Shown: in pieces, positions 18,067 to 27,506 of the stretch
Layout: each line of letters opens with the position of its first letter
How positions within the stretch are numbered: position 1 is the first letter of the stretch
Source of the DNA: Methylobacter psychrophilus
Lineage (GTDB): Bacteria > Pseudomonadota > Gammaproteobacteria > Methylococcales > Methylomonadaceae
DNA: 56,877 nucleotides
Assembly (NCBI RefSeq): GCF_025583945.1
Contig: NZ_JAOEGU010000026.1
Span: 1-56,877 of the forward strand
Reading direction: 5' to 3'
Notes under the pieces: generated by a model
Database searches by the model: none
What the model was told of the DNA's origin: nothing
What the model saw: only the letters and a program-made list of their open reading frames with translations
Position numbers and translations under genes: made by a program

Positions 18067-18696
18067 ATGTATGAAAAGTTGGATAGGGCTCGTCGCGCAA
18101 ACCTGGTGTCATACGGTTTTATTTATATGGGCGGAGAAGAGCATAAAATCACAATTAGAAATCTTTCTATCAGCGGTGTACTTGCCCAATTAAACACGGA
18201 TAGAAAAGACATTGATATTAAATATGTTTTTAACCACTTACTGATTTCAACGCTCATTGATTTGTATCTTCCTGAAATGCGTCTGATTGGTGAAGCCGAA
18301 GTAGTCAGGGCTGACATGGAAGAAGGCCATATTCTACTTGCCCTGGAGTTTAAAAATATTGCCTTTGATGTCGATAAAGAGCTAAACAAAAGAAAAGCCT
18401 ATAGAAAAAACATACCAGGCCCTGGAAGAATTTTATTAAACGGTGAATACCATCATTTCGCTACGATAAATGTTTCTGTAGGAGGTTTAATGATCTGTCT
18501 TTCAGAAACAATAACTGTTGAGGAAGGAACTATAACGCAGTTTGAATTGAAACATCTGGAATTGGAGGGCAAAGTAAAAATAATCTGGATTAATCATATC
18601 TCCGATGACAAAACACTAATCGGTTTGCAATATGTTGATATGAAAAAACATGCCCTTAAAGGCATTCCCAGCTTTGCCCTACAAGAAAAACCATAA
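18067..18696 (+). CDS. Tandem PilZ-domain protein
   Basis: A 209-residue cytoplasmic protein with two PilZ-like domains, the family that binds cyclic-di-GMP. Domain one (about 1-110) has RARRANLVSYG and ITIRNLSISG; domain two (about 115-205) has KRKAYRKNIPG and TINVSVGGLM. Each has the Arg-rich entry and D/NxSxxG motif, though the first motif begins with Asn rather than Asp. The start at 18067 is chosen because GGGAG lies 6 bp upstream. It stands alone, so its output is unknown; it could respond to the GGDEF/EAL enzyme encoded at 43587. Confidence 0.82.
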   Translation: MYEKLDRARRANLVSYGFIYMGGEEHKITIRNLSISGVLAQLNTDRKDIDIKYVFNHLLISTLIDLYLPEMRLIGEAEVVRADMEEGHILLALEFKNIAFDVDKELNKRKAYRKNIPGPGRILLNGEYHHFATINVSVGGLMICLSETITVEEGTITQFELKHLELEGKVKIIWINHISDDKTLIGLQYVDMKKHALKGIPSFALQEKP

Positions 18697-18745
18697 TCGC
18701 TTCCCGACACATTTGCTACCGCAGAATAAATACTGAGGAGCGGAA

Positions 18746-19771
18746 TTAAAGGCCTGCGTATTTTTGCTTATCCCTGCTTAACCAGTAATCAGTCGCTAAT
18801 TGATGTGCTTGTTGTTGAGTGTCGGCTTTACCCAATAACTTAAGTGCAATCGCTGCAGTACCAATGATAGTGCTTTGTGCAAACTCATCCTCCATAGTAC
18901 CCTGCCAAATCGCAGCCAGTTGCCTTGGGTCAAGCTCTTCTGATTTAACATGGCGACGGGCAAATAAAGCGGGCCAATTTTCGTCAAATAGCTCACCATT
19001 ATGGACGCTTTGCACCAGGCATTCCATATCGGGATTACGTTCAGTTTCACCGCCCTCGCCTTTTAAAGCCGCAGCATGAGGCTGTTGCAATAAAGCGGCT
19101 GCTTGCTGATGCACAGGACGATAACCGGGATGAAATATTCCCTGAATACTGTATGCTGCATTGAAAGGATTTAATAACCGCACCAACGTATGAACGGGTG
19201 AACGTAAACCCAATAGCGGACGCAACTCTATGATCTCATGTAATTTCGGGCAAAAATACTCCAATGATAAATAACTGAAATGCTGCCGCTCCAGTTGTTG
19301 CCTGGTTTGTACAATTGAGGTTGCATATTCCAGCCCCAGATATTTTAGTACATCCCGGGTATAAACTCTGTCTGCACTATGACCACTCGCACCATGCATA
19401 AAAACGGTAGTACCGTTTTCTGCCAATAACAGTGCCGACAATAAAAACCAGGGCAAATGACGACGTTTACCGGCATAAGATGACCAATCCAGATCGACTA
19501 TCGACTGTGCACCGGCAAGATTACAGGATTCTCTGGCAGCCAAAACAAAACCGGCCAATTCTTCCGGTGTTTCTTCCTTAACGCGCATTAACATCAAAAA
19601 TGCCCCCAACTGCACTGGAAGCACTTCGCCTGCCATGATCATTTTCATGGACTGATAGGCTTCCTCCTGCGTCAACGGTCTTGAGCCTTTTTTACCTTTA
19701 CCCAATATGCGAATGTACTCTGCAAAAGGGTGTTCAGGGCGCGGGGTTTGCTCGTGATGCGTTAAGTTCAT
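18746..19771 (-). CDS. ybiB: TrpD2/YbiB family protein (anthranilate phosphoribosyltransferase-like)
   Basis: A 341-residue relative of anthranilate phosphoribosyltransferase and nucleoside phosphorylases (class III glycosyltransferase fold). The N-terminal helical domain includes [19 protein letters not shown], and the catalytic domain has VFMHGASGH and [20 protein letters not shown]. The glycine-rich PRPP site of true TrpD is altered, as in TrpD2/YbiB proteins, which bind nucleic acid and lack TrpD activity. Its start overlaps the cyoE stop (ATGA). Role in the cell unknown. Confidence 0.85.
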   Translation of the reverse strand: MNLTHHEQTPRPEHPFAEYIRILGKGKKGSRPLTQEEAYQSMKMIMAGEVLPVQLGAFLMLMRVKEETPEELAGFVLAARESCNLAGAQSIVDLDWSSYAGKRRHLPWFLLSALLLAENGTTVFMHGASGHSADRVYTRDVLKYLGLEYATSIVQTRQQLERQHFSYLSLEYFCPKLHEIIELRPLLGLRSPVHTLVRLLNPFNAAYSIQGIFHPGYRPVHQQAAALLQQPHAAALKGEGGETERNPDMECLVQSVHNGELFDENWPALFARRHVKSEELDPRQLAAIWQGTMEDEFAQSTIIGTAAIALKLLGKADTQQQAHQLATDYWLSRDKQKYAGL

Positions 19772-20655
19772 AAAGTAAATCGTAGATAATGATCGATTAA
19801 TAAAGCGGCAAACAACAGTGTTATATAAACAATTGAATAAACAAACGTTTTCATGGCAGTTTTATTATCTTTATTACGCATCATCAACACTGCGTAATAA
19901 ATAAAACCAAGATCCAAAAGTACCGTAGAACCCAGATAAATCAAACCACTCATGCCGGTTAAATAAGGCAGCAGCGTCACAATCAGCAGCAAAATGGTAT
20001 AAAGCAATATTTGCAGACGGGTAAATTCGACACCGTGAGTAACGGGTAACATGGGGATATTTACTTTGGCATACTCTTCGCGTCTGGCAATAGCCAATGC
20101 CCAGAAATGTGGGGGTGTCCAAACAAAAATGATTAATGCCAGAAGCAAGCCAAAAGGATGCACTTCACCGGTCATTGCACACCAACCCAATAGTGGTGGT
20201 GTAGCACCAAAAATACCGCCGATAACAATATTTTGGGGAGTCGCTCTTTTAAGATACAACGTATAAATAATAGCGTAACCAAATAACGACAAAAAAGTCA
20301 GGACAGCGGTTAAGGTATTGACTAATAAAACCAAAATAAGCATGGAACTAACGCCCAACACAACTGCGAAAGTAATTACATTGGTTGCATTTAATTCGCC
20401 TGTGGGCAAAGGACGCTTTTCGGTGCGGGCCATTTGTGCATCCGCTTTTCGATCGATAAAATGATTAATGGCTGCGGCAGAAGAGGCTGCCAGGGCAATA
20501 CCGACGGTAGCATAAATTAAAAGCCCTAATGGCGGCATTCCAGGTACGGCCAATAACATACCAACAACGGCGGTAAAGAGCATTTCCGCAACAACATTGG
20601 GTTTACATAGTGTAAGGTAGTTCTTCCAGGAAAGCACAAAGGGTTTGCTAGGCAT
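19768..20655 (-). CDS. cyoE: Protoheme IX farnesyltransferase
   Basis: UbiA-superfamily membrane prenyltransferase that converts heme B to heme O for terminal oxidases (also called CtaB). The first conserved acidic motif is [21 protein letters not shown]; the second region around [25 protein letters not shown] and [10 protein letters not shown] is characteristic of CyoE/CtaB. About nine hydrophobic segments and 295 residues, as expected. It is coupled to the ybiB-like gene by a 4-bp overlap; no oxidase gene is adjacent. Confidence 0.95.
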   Translation of the reverse strand: MPSKPFVLSWKNYLTLCKPNVVAEMLFTAVVGMLLAVPGMPPLGLLIYATVGIALAASSAAAINHFIDRKADAQMARTEKRPLPTGELNATNVITFAVVLGVSSMLILVLLVNTLTAVLTFLSLFGYAIIYTLYLKRATPQNIVIGGIFGATPPLLGWCAMTGEVHPFGLLLALIIFVWTPPHFWALAIARREEYAKVNIPMLPVTHGVEFTRLQILLYTILLLIVTLLPYLTGMSGLIYLGSTVLLDLGFIYYAVLMMRNKDNKTAMKTFVYSIVYITLLFAALLIDHYLRFTL

Positions 20656-20756
20656 TATTTAATTAAGTTCCAACTTGTAGTTTATTGTATAGAATACAGT
20701 GAACTATTAATTATTGAAATAGTCCGTTGCGCTTACCATCATTTAAAGAGGGAGTT

Positions 20757-22109
20757 ATGAATAATCGATTACTGTGTACAGTATTAATGTGTCTGCCGGC
20801 GTTTGCCGGTAGCGCAGAAACAAAAGTATTTGAACATACACTGACTAATGGTCTAAAAGTTCTGGTAAAAGAAGATCATCGCTCACCGGTTGCCGTGTCT
20901 CAAGTATGGTACAAAGTGGGTTCCAGTTACGAACCTGGTGGCATTACCGGCATTTCACATATGCTGGAACACATGATGTTTAAAGGGACGGACAAGCACC
21001 CTGCCGGTGAATTTTCGCGCATTATTTCAGAAAACGGGGGTGATGAAAATGCCTTTACCGGCCAGGATTACACGGCTTATTTTCAAACCATGGAAGCGTC
21101 AAGACTGGCAGTAAGTTTTGAACTGGAAGCCGATAGAATGCGTAATTTGCATCTGCTACCCGAAGAATTAAAAAAAGAACTACAGGTAGTCACTGAAGAG
21201 CGCAGGATGCGGACGGACGACAATCCGCAGGCAAAAATGCAGGAACAATTTATGACCATGGCTTATTCCAATAGCCCGTATCAGCATCCTGTTATCGGTT
21301 GGCCGGCGGATATTGCCAATTACACCGTTGAAGACCTGCAAGCCTGGTATCAACTATGGTATGCACCCAATAATGCCACTTTAGTTGTGGTGGGTGATGT
21401 TCAGCCTCAAGCGGTTTTTGATCTGGCAGAAAAATATTTTAGCGCACTTAAACCCAGTGATATTAAACCGCTAAAGCCACAAACAGAAATCGAACAACTG
21501 GGTGTTCGTAAGATGACCGTTAAAGTTCCTGCAAAGCTGCCCTCTATTGTAATGGCTTATAAAGTACCGACACTAAAAACAGCTACCAATGAATCCGAAG
21601 CCTATGCACTGGAAGTATTGGCCGGTGTACTTGATGGCGGTAGCAGTGCCCGCTTGACGTCAGCCTTGGTGCGAGGCAAACAAATAGCTGTTGCCGCCGG
21701 CGCCGGCTATGGATTAACGTCAAGAATGTCCGATTTATTCGAACTGGAAGCGACACCCGCTGAAGGTAAAACAGTCGATCAACTGGAAGTTGCGCTAAAG
21801 GATGAAATTAAAAAATTGCAACAAAACCTGATTAGTACAGAAGAATTAGCGCGTATTAAAGCACAGGTTTTAGCCAGTGATATCTACCAGAAGGATTCCA
21901 ATTTTTATCAGGCTATGGAAATAGGCACCCTGGAAACAGTTGGTTTAGGCTGGCAAAAAGCGGATGAGTATGTTTCTAAAATCAATCAGGTAACCGCAGA
22001 ACAAGTGCGTGAGGTCGCGCGAAAATACTTAATTGAAGATCATCTCAGTATCGCTTATCTGGAACCACAATTGATCAATTCAACGGCTGAAAAAAAGGGA
22101 GCTAAATAA
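20757..22109 (+). CDS. Periplasmic M16 zinc peptidase (catalytic subunit)
   Basis: A 450-residue insulinase/pitrilysin-family peptidase with a signal peptide ending at about GSAE. The inverted zinc motif HMLEHMMFKGT (HxxEH) is intact, with the distal Glu in the VTEERRMR region. ATG at 20757, preceded by AGAGGGAG, is the start. It overlaps the next gene (TAATG), which encodes a zinc-motif-free M16 partner; such pairs form active/inactive heterodimers like the mitochondrial processing peptidase subunits. Confidence 0.92.
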   Translation: MNNRLLCTVLMCLPAFAGSAETKVFEHTLTNGLKVLVKEDHRSPVAVSQVWYKVGSSYEPGGITGISHMLEHMMFKGTDKHPAGEFSRIISENGGDENAFTGQDYTAYFQTMEASRLAVSFELEADRMRNLHLLPEELKKELQVVTEERRMRTDDNPQAKMQEQFMTMAYSNSPYQHPVIGWPADIANYTVEDLQAWYQLWYAPNNATLVVVGDVQPQAVFDLAEKYFSALKPSDIKPLKPQTEIEQLGVRKMTVKVPAKLPSIVMAYKVPTLKTATNESEAYALEVLAGVLDGGSSARLTSALVRGKQIAVAAGAGYGLTSRMSDLFELEATPAEGKTVDQLEVALKDEIKKLQQNLISTEELARIKAQVLASDIYQKDSNFYQAMEIGTLETVGLGWQKADEYVSKINQVTAEQVREVARKYLIEDHLSIAYLEPQLINSTAEKKGAK

Positions 22110-23524
22110 TGCGCATACATTTCTTAAACGACGTAGATTGGGTTAACGATAACGTAACCCAACACCTCGAGCATAAAAAAAACAGCATCCAAAAAACCAT
22201 AATCAGAGCTAAATTTCTTTGTTTTTTAAGCCTTGTCTTATTGTCATTTAGCCAATTAACCAGCGCCGCTGCAAAAATTGACCATTGGCAAACGCCGCAA
22301 GGTACGCGAGTTTATTATGTGCATACCGAAGGCCTGCCCATGGTCGATATACAGGTTGTTTTTGATGCCGGTAGTGCCAGAGACGGCCAGCAGTTTGGCT
22401 TGGCGGCTTTAACAGCAGGATTACTGGATACCGGTGCCGGAAAATGGAATGCCGATGATATTGCCCAACGCTTTGAAAGCGTTGGGGCCAAGTTTAGCGC
22501 CAGCAGTTCCATTGATACTGCCACCGTATCGTTACGCACTTTGACGGATAAACCTTTATTCGATAAAGCCTTGGAAACCATGCAGGTTATCTTGACCCAA
22601 CCGGTTTTTAATGAGGCTGATTTTAAGCGAGAAAAAAACCGTACCCTGGCCGGTTTAAAACAACAGGAAGAATCACCGGGAGCATTGGCCAGCATCGCTT
22701 TCTATGATGTCCTTTATGGTAAGCACCCTTATGCCCATCCTGAATCCGGTGTTATTAAGACAGTAACCAGCCTTAAAAGCACTGATCTAAAGCATTTTTA
22801 TCAAAAATTTTATGTTCCTGAAAATGCAATAGTTGTCATTGTCGGGGATTTATCCAAACTGCAAGCAGAACAAACCGCAGAAAAGTTGCTGGCCGGATTA
22901 CCTGCCGGAAAAAAACCGGACGCTTTACCGGATGTTGCGATGCCACTGAAATCGACACAGCAACATATTGAGTTTCCATCAACACAAACCCATGTTTTGG
23001 TGGGACTACCTGGTACCTATCGTAAAGATCCCGATTATTTTAATCTATATGTGGGCAACCACATATTAGGTGGCAGTGGCCTGGTTTCCAAACTCTTTAA
23101 TGAAGTACGCGAAAAGCGCGGCTTGGCTTATAGCGCATCCAGTGCTTTTATCCCCATGTTGAAACCGGGGCCTTTTTTGGTTAGCTTACAAACCCGTAAT
23201 GATCAAACCACCCAAGCTTTGCAAGTACTCAATCAAACCTTGGCCGATTTTATTACCAAAGGTCCGAGTGAAGCCGAGCTGATTGCCGCAAAGAAAAACA
23301 TTACCGGTGGTTTTGCCATGCGTTTTGATACCAATAAAGAACTGGCAGGTTATGTTGCCATGATTGGTTTTTATGAAATGCCCTTGGATTATCTGGATAC
23401 CTTTCAACAAAAAACAGAAGAAGTAACCGTTGCCTCAATAACCGATGCCTTTAAACGTCGTGTTAATCTGCAATTACTGCAAACCATAACCGTCGGCAAG
23501 GCAGAAGAAAAAAGTGTCAAATAA
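22109..23524 (+). CDS. Periplasmic M16-like peptidase partner lacking the zinc motif
   Basis: A 471-residue M16 homologue. Where the catalytic partner has HxxEH this protein reads FGLAALTAGLLDTGAG, so it cannot bind zinc there; the C-terminal substrate-holding segment VREKRGLAYSASSAF is conserved. The N-terminus is unusually long: about 35 charged residues precede the hydrophobic signal segment CFLSLVLLSFSQLTSAA, so the real start could be downstream, but the ATG at 22109 overlaps the previous stop. It overlaps rsmD by 11 bp. Confidence 0.9.
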   Translation: MRIHFLNDVDWVNDNVTQHLEHKKNSIQKTIIRAKFLCFLSLVLLSFSQLTSAAAKIDHWQTPQGTRVYYVHTEGLPMVDIQVVFDAGSARDGQQFGLAALTAGLLDTGAGKWNADDIAQRFESVGAKFSASSSIDTATVSLRTLTDKPLFDKALETMQVILTQPVFNEADFKREKNRTLAGLKQQEESPGALASIAFYDVLYGKHPYAHPESGVIKTVTSLKSTDLKHFYQKFYVPENAIVVIVGDLSKLQAEQTAEKLLAGLPAGKKPDALPDVAMPLKSTQQHIEFPSTQTHVLVGLPGTYRKDPDYFNLYVGNHILGGSGLVSKLFNEVREKRGLAYSASSAFIPMLKPGPFLVSLQTRNDQTTQALQVLNQTLADFITKGPSEAELIAAKKNITGGFAMRFDTNKELAGYVAMIGFYEMPLDYLDTFQQKTEEVTVASITDAFKRRVNLQLLQTITVGKAEEKSVK

Positions 23525-24068
23525 ACTCAGAATTATCGGTGGAGACTGGCGTAGTCGCTGTATCACTTTTATCGATACGCCAGGATTAAGACCAACACCT
23601 GTAAGAGTGCGCGAAACCGTATTTAATTGGCTACGCAATGACATTATCGGTAGCCGCTGCCTGGATTTATATGCCGGTAGCGGTGCCCTGGGCTTTGAAG
23701 CAGCTTCGAGAGGGGCCAAATCGGTCATTCAGATTGAAAATAATACCTTGGCCTGCAAGGCATTAAAAGACAACAGCCTCCAACTTGCTGCCGAGCAGAT
23801 AAAAGTAGTTCAATCCGATGTGTTGCGTTATCTATCCGGCGAGACTGGCGTTTTTGATGTCGTCTTTATTGATCCGCCTTTTGCTATGGAACTTGCCGTC
23901 CAAACCTGTCAATGGCTGGAAGAAAAAGGCTGGTTAAGTCAACATGCAAAAATTTATGTTGAAACGGAAAGTACGCTAAAGCTTGAAGGACTACCCGAAA
24001 ATTGGCAACTACTGAAAAGTAAAGTGGCAGGAGAAGTAGGCTATCATTTGTTTGAGAGATTGGGATAA
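23514..24068 (+). CDS. rsmD: 16S rRNA (guanine966-N2)-methyltransferase RsmD
   Basis: Methylates G966 of 16S rRNA during 30S assembly. The N-terminal LRIIGGDWRSRCITF, RPTPVRVRETVFNWL, the SAM-binding CLDLYAGSGALGFEAASRGA and the catalytic DPPF in VVFIDPPFAMEL are all present, and the length of 184 is normal. The start is GTG, overlapping the upstream M16 gene by 11 bp. This gene order (M16 pair then rsmD) is seen in several gammaproteobacteria. Confidence 0.95.
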   Translation: MSNKLRIIGGDWRSRCITFIDTPGLRPTPVRVRETVFNWLRNDIIGSRCLDLYAGSGALGFEAASRGAKSVIQIENNTLACKALKDNSLQLAAEQIKVVQSDVLRYLSGETGVFDVVFIDPPFAMELAVQTCQWLEEKGWLSQHAKIYVETESTLKLEGLPENWQLLKSKVAGEVGYHLFERLG

Positions 24069-24260
24069 ATAGTATTGTCTATCAGCAATTCTGCTCATAA
24101 GAGTTGCTGTATTTCCGGATAAAAATTATGGCTTATTTTCAGATAATAAAACAAGTAAGGACAAAATAGCTTTTGCTTGGCGCTCAATTTTGCATCCACT
24201 TTTGATGATTGCTACGGTGAATTCTTATGACATCAACTTTCAGCAAAAAACGTATCGTTT

Positions 24261-24306
24261 AAAATTAACCTGACCATTATTTATTACTAAGTGTCAGGTT
24301 AAATTT
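24261..24306. terminator. Bidirectional hairpin between rsmD and cupin gene
   Basis: AAAATTAACCTGAC (24261-24274) and GTCAGGTTAAATTT (24293-24306) pair almost perfectly around an 18-base loop; the AT-rich outer ends give a T-rich run in both directions. It lies between converging genes. The remainder of the 24069-24385 interval shows no gene. Confidence 0.5.
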
Positions 24307-24385
24307 ACGCTATCAGTTTTTATTCCGGATGACTTCTAAATCCGGCAAAGTACCCTGAATGCTATCAAATAGTACAATTTACCGA

Positions 24386-24676
24386 CTAAACGCCGTTGGG
24401 ATATGCGTAGCTGTAATGCTTACGCAATGGCTTGATTACTTCCCATTGGCTATCCAATCCCGCGTGAAATGATACCAAATCACCCGGTAGAATCCGTACC
24501 GGCTCGCCTCCGGCAGGTGTCACCAAAATTTCACCCTCTAATATATAAGCACATTCGGTTTCATCAAAATCGATTGGAAAGGTTGAAACTTCTTTTTCCC
24601 AGATTTCCCAACTGGATACACCTAGTTCATTTAAGCGCTCATCACTAGGATTGTGTTCGATGGTAATTTTGCTCAT
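24386..24676 (-). CDS. Cupin-domain protein (DUF861 type)
   Basis: A 96-residue single-domain cupin similar to the (S)-ureidoglycine aminohydrolase-type Cupin_3 family. ETECAYILEGEILVTPAGGE is the first cupin motif and ILPGDLVSFHAGLDSQWEV the second; the WEIWEKEVSTFPIDFDE entry is typical. The usual metal-binding His residues of motif one are not evident, as in many DUF861 members. Function unknown. Confidence 0.85.
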   Translation of the reverse strand: MSKITIEHNPSDERLNELGVSSWEIWEKEVSTFPIDFDETECAYILEGEILVTPAGGEPVRILPGDLVSFHAGLDSQWEVIKPLRKHYSYAYPNGV

Positions 24677-24712
24677 GTTATTCCTAAAAAATTAATGTTG
24701 TTGAAGTGTTAA

Positions 24713-24817
24713 GGTGATATCCAGGAATTAATAGACGCGTAACTGGCTAGGTAATTATTTAACGCAGTAAATGAAAAAAGACCGGCGACGTCGGCATATT
24801 CTCCACAGAAAATCGCC
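24713..24817 (-). repeat. MITE-like inverted-repeat element, copy D (internally deleted)
   Basis: Read on the minus strand this 105-bp stretch matches copy A at both ends (GGCGATTTTCTGTGG at its left, CTGGATATCACC at its right) and includes the CATTTACTGCGTT and TAGCCAGTTACGCG core, but lacks the middle part. It is the most diverged copy. The rest of the 24677-25092 interval holds only a short dyad (ACCAAACT-AAA-AGTTTGGT, about 24903-24921). Confidence 0.55.
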
Positions 24818-25092
24818 CAAGTCCGCAATTTTAGCATCCTATCCAACTTTGTACTATTGGGTATCGTGGCTACCAACTACCGGCCACGATATCTGTGATA
24901 TCACCAAACTAAAAGTTTGGTAATTGGTAACGCTGATGCCGCTAACAGGCTAATTAAGCGATTTATGGCTATTGCGCACGAAAAATCCTGAACCTACATT
25001 TTTATAGAGTATTGGAAAAAGATTTCTATAATTATTGTATTATTGCTCAACTATAATTGGCTATAGCACTTTTAAAAACATGAGATACTGCG

Positions 25093-25335
25093 ATGAATCC
25101 AGATACCATCAAAGAACTTTTGCTTTACAGCCTCACATTCAACTACGTGATCCTGATAATTTGGTTTAGCGTATTCAGCCTTGCCCACGACTGGATGTAT
25201 CGCCTCCATAACCGCTGGTTTAGCCTCTCGACTGAAACCTTTAATGCGCTACACTATGCCAGTATGGCCCTTTACAAAATAGGGATTATTCTGCTGAATA
25301 TCGCCCCACTTGTAGCGCTCTGGTTGGTGTTTTGA
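25093..25335 (+). CDS. Small two-helix membrane protein (DUF6868-like)
   Basis: An 80-residue protein with two hydrophobic segments (about 10-32 and 55-80) connected by a loop with HDWMYRLHNRWF and THYASMALYK-like FNALHYASMALYK. This HxWxYRLHxRWF arrangement is seen in a family of small uncharacterised proteobacterial membrane proteins that I recall as DUF6868. Function unknown. Confidence 0.75.
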   Translation: MNPDTIKELLLYSLTFNYVILIIWFSVFSLAHDWMYRLHNRWFSLSTETFNALHYASMALYKIGIILLNIAPLVALWLVF

Positions 25336-25440
25336 AAAAATTCTCGCTTATGGTAGACAACTCCAACTTGCCTTGCCGGTCAAGTCAAGTCAATCCAAGC
25401 GAATCATTATAATTCCCTTAGGTTGACCCTATTTGAGTAT

Positions 25441-25989
25441 CTAAATTTTTCCGTCCAGGCCCATCTGGAAATATTTATGAATAATTTTATCCTGATTTTC
25501 CAGTAACCAATCGATACCAGGTTGATTGTTCATGGCCTTATGGATAGCGGTTGACATGGCTTTACGATGAATATCGAAAAGGATTCTATGATCCAGATTA
25601 TCATCAGTCGCTACACTGGGATTTAGCCATACCGAAACGATAATACCTAAATCATTGGCTTTTTCTTTAGGAATATCTCCTGCACGGACGGCATCCAAAA
25701 CACCATTGGCAATTGCAGCTTGTACCGTGCCCATTAAAATGTTCGTGTAGCGGCTATTTTTAACGGTAACTTTACTGACCATCAAGGTTACCGGCCTGAC
25801 CTGAATATCTGTATTTAAAATGGCAAATACCCGTGTGTGACCACTAACTTGACCTGCCGTCATGGTCGCAATTGCTGTGCCCACAGGCCCGTCAAGCGCA
25901 CCAATAATAATTTCAGGTTCGGCTGCTGTTCCGGGCGGACCACCAGCAACCAACGCTTCTCCTGTACGCATAATAATTCTCTCGTTCAT
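25441..25989 (-). CDS. Formaldehyde-activating enzyme homologue (Fae paralogue)
   Basis: A 182-residue Fae-fold protein. True Fae condenses formaldehyde with tetrahydromethanopterin, the entry to C1 oxidation in methylotrophs. Conserved here are TGEALVAGG near the N-terminus, an IIIG core strand, RPVTLMVSKVTV, and AIANGVLDAVRAGDIPKEKANDLGI. However, the segment that in canonical Fae reads AHIDLIIG, with the conserved active-site His, is AEPEIIIG here, so that His is replaced. It therefore most resembles the Fae2/Fae3 paralogues, whose reaction is uncertain. A good GAGGAAAG ribosome site precedes ATG. Single gene. Confidence 0.85.
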   Translation of the reverse strand: MNERIIMRTGEALVAGGPPGTAAEPEIIIGALDGPVGTAIATMTAGQVSGHTRVFAILNTDIQVRPVTLMVSKVTVKNSRYTNILMGTVQAAIANGVLDAVRAGDIPKEKANDLGIIVSVWLNPSVATDDNLDHRILFDIHRKAMSTAIHKAMNNQPGIDWLLENQDKIIHKYFQMGLDGKI

Positions 25990-26252
25990 TAATCTTTCCT
26001 CTTAAAGTAAAAATAGTTGTAGTCAGTAGAATGCCATCGTGCAGGATGCACAATACTATTGTACCACCTGATACTCTGATAATTTTTAACTGATGTTACG
26101 TAGGCCTTAACTTTTGCAAATCAGCATAAGCTATGCTGATTTACTTTAATCACGATAACAATTGAAACAGGAAAAGACTTTTTCTATATAGTGACTCCTT
26201 AAAATCAGACAATGGTTTAAGATATGCTCTGTCGAAAAATGAGAAGTAGAAA

Positions 26253-26540
26253 ATGAGCGAAAGCAAACGGAAGGTTTTTACAGGAGCTTAAAAAGCCAAG
26301 ATTGCTTTGGAAGTGGTTAGAGGCACCAAGACGATCAATGAGATTGCTCAGAAAAACAGCGTGCATCCTACACAAGTCAGTCAATGGAAAAAGGACTTAC
26401 TGCATAATGTCGGTAGCTTGTTTGAAGGAAAGCGAGGACCAAAGCCAGTCAATGCACAGAACGATCCGGATCGGCTATATGCCAAAATTGGGCAGTTAAA
26501 TATGGAGCTGGACTGGCTAAATACCCGCACGGGGCACTAG
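26253..26540 (+). pseudogene. IS3-family orfA (helix-turn-helix) with in-frame stop
   Basis: The frame begins MSESKRKVFTGA, meets TAA at 26289, and resumes as AKIALEVVRGTKTINEIAQK and HPTQVSQWKKDLL, the HTH of IS3-family OrfA. It ends at TAG (26538-26540) after a leucine-rich stretch (LYAKIGQLNMELDWL). A single nonsense mutation has inactivated it. Confidence 0.75.
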
Positions 26541-26975
26541 AAAAAAGTCTGGGATCAACCTGTAACAGAGCGGCAGAGATTGCTCGGTTCCAGCGGGGAG
26601 CTTGCTCTATCTGCTCAGTGCAAGCTACTCAAGGTCACGCGCTCGGTGGTGTATGCTCGCAAAAAGCATCTACAGAAAGTCGTTGATGAACATGACATCA
26701 CAATCAGCATGGATGGACGTGGTCGAGCTTTGGACAATATTTTTGTCGAACGGCTCTGGAGAACGGTTAAATATGAAGAAATTTATTTGAAGCAGTATGA
26801 CAGCGTACAGCGCTTGCTGCTGGGATTGACCGATTACTTTGTGTTTTATAATAAAGAACGGCCCCATCAATCATTAGGCTATGAAACGCCCAGTGTGATC
26901 TACCAAACTGCCACAGGAGGCGGTGCGAGGATTGTGGATAAATACGGAACGACTGAAACATTAGTTCCGGTATAA
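26541..26975 (+). pseudogene. IS3-family orfB transposase with large internal deletion
   Basis: The fragment joins the N-terminal part of OrfB (LSAQCKLLKVTRSVVYARKK) directly to its C-terminal part (ITISMDGRGRALDNIFVERL, then KERPHQSLGYETPSVIYQ). About 150 residues containing the first two Asp residues of the DDE triad are missing; only the final Glu remains in ERLWRTVKYEE. It lies in the same frame as orfA rather than the usual shifted frame. Confidence 0.8.
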
Positions 26976-27060
26976 AAAAATAGGACAGCGCCATTCAGCT
27001 GGAGTGTGAACAAGGCTCCATCTTAAATTAAGATATTATTTGTCTGGACAGAGGGATCCA

Positions 27061-27399
27061 CTTTAGACTGGAAGATTGGTTTTTATCGTTAAAAGTTATA
27101 TAGACATAACCAAGGTTTTAAATAGACGTTAGTCTTGTTGTTGGTTTACTTGGCAAGCACCCTGTAAATTACATAGGCTGCAAAGACAATGGTTAAGATA
27201 TAAATACCCGCAGAAATCATTTAAAGATCCTCGTCAGTTATTGGTGTGGTTGCCTGTATCAGCGATTCGGTTAGCCTTTTTTATAAAAATTGATCACCGA
27301 TAAATTACCATCAGTTAAGTTTGTTCATATTTACCAAGGCTAACCAGATTCTTACACATCAACAATTGACTGTCACTACTTTATTTTAAGGATTTAATT
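27061..27399. other. Interval between IS3 remnant and tag
   Basis: About 340 bp without an established gene. The only candidate is the 24-codon minus-strand frame listed at 27146-27220. Upstream of tag there is AAGGA at 27388-27392 serving its TTG start. Confidence 0.4.
27146..27220 (-). CDS. Possible 24-residue membrane microprotein
   Basis: A frame reading MISAGIYILTIVFAAYVIYR and then VLAK, preceded by AGGAT 7 bp before ATG. It would be a single-pass membrane peptide with a positively charged C-terminus. Such short frames arise by chance; the good ribosome site and uniform hydrophobicity are the only support. Confidence 0.35.
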   Translation of the reverse strand: MISAGIYILTIVFAAYVIYRVLAK

Positions 27400-27506
27400 T
27401 TGGTAACACCCATAAAAAAATGTGCGTGGGCACTGACCAGTCCTGTCTCAGAATACTATCACGATCTGGAATGGGGTGTTCCTGTTCATGACGATCTACT
27501 TTTATT

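Larger units (their letters stand above)
26192..27060 (+). mobile_element. Degenerate IS3-family insertion sequence
   Basis: About 870 bp bounded by related ends: TGACTCC..CAGACAA at 26192 and, inverted, TGGATCC..CAGACAA at 27060. The interior carries orfA with an early stop and an orfB missing most of its catalytic core, so the element is dead. No convincing target duplication was found. Similarity of orfB to the IS3 subgroup is clear from SMDGRGRALDNIFVERLWRT. Confidence 0.7.
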
